From Treponema bryantii (GTDB taxonomy: Bacteria; Spirochaetota; Spirochaetia; Treponematales; Treponemataceae): a stretch of DNA of 64,000 nt. The position numbers and the translations under genes are program-made. The stretch spans positions 434,001 to 498,000 of the forward strand of contig NZ_AP025286.1 of the NCBI RefSeq assembly GCF_036492245.1, in the 5' to 3' direction. Positions 63,576-64,000 of this stretch are shown one piece after another; positions within the stretch are counted from its first letter, which is position 1, and every line of letters starts with the position of its first letter. Under the pieces are notes generated by a model. It was given only the letters and a program-made list of their open reading frames with translations, was not told where the DNA came from and did not search any database.

Positions 63576-64000
63576 TCAGAGTTCGTCCAGGAACATTTCC
63601 TGAGTTATTTCTGTTGGAGATGCCTGGATGTTTGAATAGTTTTGTGTCTGTTCAAAAATCTTATTATCAATATATTTAAGTGTAAGTGGTTTTTCAAGAC
63701 TCATAGTGACTTCACCATCTGTCCAGGTGGCTGCCTGAGGGCTAAAACTTGTTGGTTCACCGTATTTTTTTGTGAGTTTTGTAAAAATGCTGTAATAGTC
63801 TATTTTTTCCGGATTTATATTGATTGTAATAATATAAAGTTCATCGAATGAGAACTGAAACCAGCAGCGGGTAAGGAAATTTGAACCGAAACCTCGTTGT
63901 GCATCTGTTTCAATAAGAGTTTTGCTTGAATGAGGGATGAGTGAAACGTCACGATCTCCGTGGTATCCGAAATCTGGATCTTTTACTAAGTTTTCTTTAG
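63576..64000 (-). CDS. Partial protein of unknown function
   Basis: The 3' end of a minus-strand gene that enters from the right edge; about 141 residues are visible, ending MFLDEL and a TGA. Features are FGYHGDRDVSLIPHSSKT, FLTRCWFQFSFDELYIITININ and a Gly-Glu-Pro region, suggesting a soluble beta-rich domain. No family is recognised. The DUF192 gene starts 21 bases downstream and may be co-transcribed. Confidence 0.7.
   Translation of the reverse strand, partial: KENLVKDPDFGYHGDRDVSLIPHSSKTLIETDAQRGFGSNFLTRCWFQFSFDELYIITININPEKIDYYSIFTKLTKKYGEPTSFSPQAATWTDGEVTMSLEKPLTLKYIDNKIFEQTQNYSNIQASPTEITQEMFLDEL

Overview
The window reads as chromosomal DNA of a carbohydrate-degrading treponeme (Spirochaetota), probably a gut or rumen type close to Treponema bryantii. 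The grounds are a moderately AT-rich genome, many short-signal lipoproteins, a PilZ protein of the spirochaete type, a LysM-like protein and a helical lipoprotein of treponemal type, RpoB with Asn at the rifampicin position typical of spirochaetes, and a gene set of xylanase, laminarinase and surface glycan-binding lipoproteins. No phage, transposase, CRISPR array or rRNA gene was seen.

Layout. 1-2021: a partial lipoprotein gene and a GH10 xylanase lipoprotein (minus strand). 2033-8245: a mixed housekeeping block with an acyltransferase, a PF07826-type IMP cyclohydrolase, a serine hydrolase, a DUF624 membrane protein, a stand-alone AICAR transformylase and an O-acetylhomoserine sulfhydrylase. 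Two inverted copies of a GC-rich three-hairpin repeat bracket the last two genes. 8384-9526: a solitary beta-class DNA methyltransferase. 9691-18232: a six-gene glycan operon (solute-binding protein, CBM9-like lipoprotein, a glycosidase fused to an outer-membrane-type barrel, a GH16 glucanase, two binding lipoproteins) ended by an elaborate nested terminator. This is the most novel system here: a spirochaetal counterpart of a beta-glucan utilisation locus. 18351-31030: regulation and maintenance genes (DUF1015, rpoN, hpf, hprK, ptsH, lexA, holA, YdbC-like, cell-envelope pair, Nudix, cytidylate-kinase-like, pgsA, hsp20, radA). 31088-31216: an orphan small RNA gene between radA and cysE.

32235-60818 is the fused rif/str/S10/spc/alpha ribosomal superoperon: tRNA-Thr, rpmG, tRNA-Trp, secE, nusG, rplKAJL, rpoBC, rpsLG, tuf, rpsJ to secY, rpmJ to rplQ, and a small zinc-ribbon gene. 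fusA, infA, adk and map are not within this run. Strong terminators after rpoC and rpsG and new promoters before rpsL and tuf split it into transcription units. Several intercistronic leaders (before rplK, rplL, rpoB, tuf, rpsJ, rplC and rpmJ) carry perfect inverted repeats that look like autoregulatory sites. 60900-64000: a PilZ protein, a TPR protein, a DUF192 lipoprotein and a partial unknown gene.

A recurring feature is a near-consensus promoter whose -10 box lies only 5-9 bases before an ATG without a Shine-Dalgarno sequence (purH, the methyltransferase, DUF1015, hprK, pgsA, pilZ), which predicts leaderless mRNAs.
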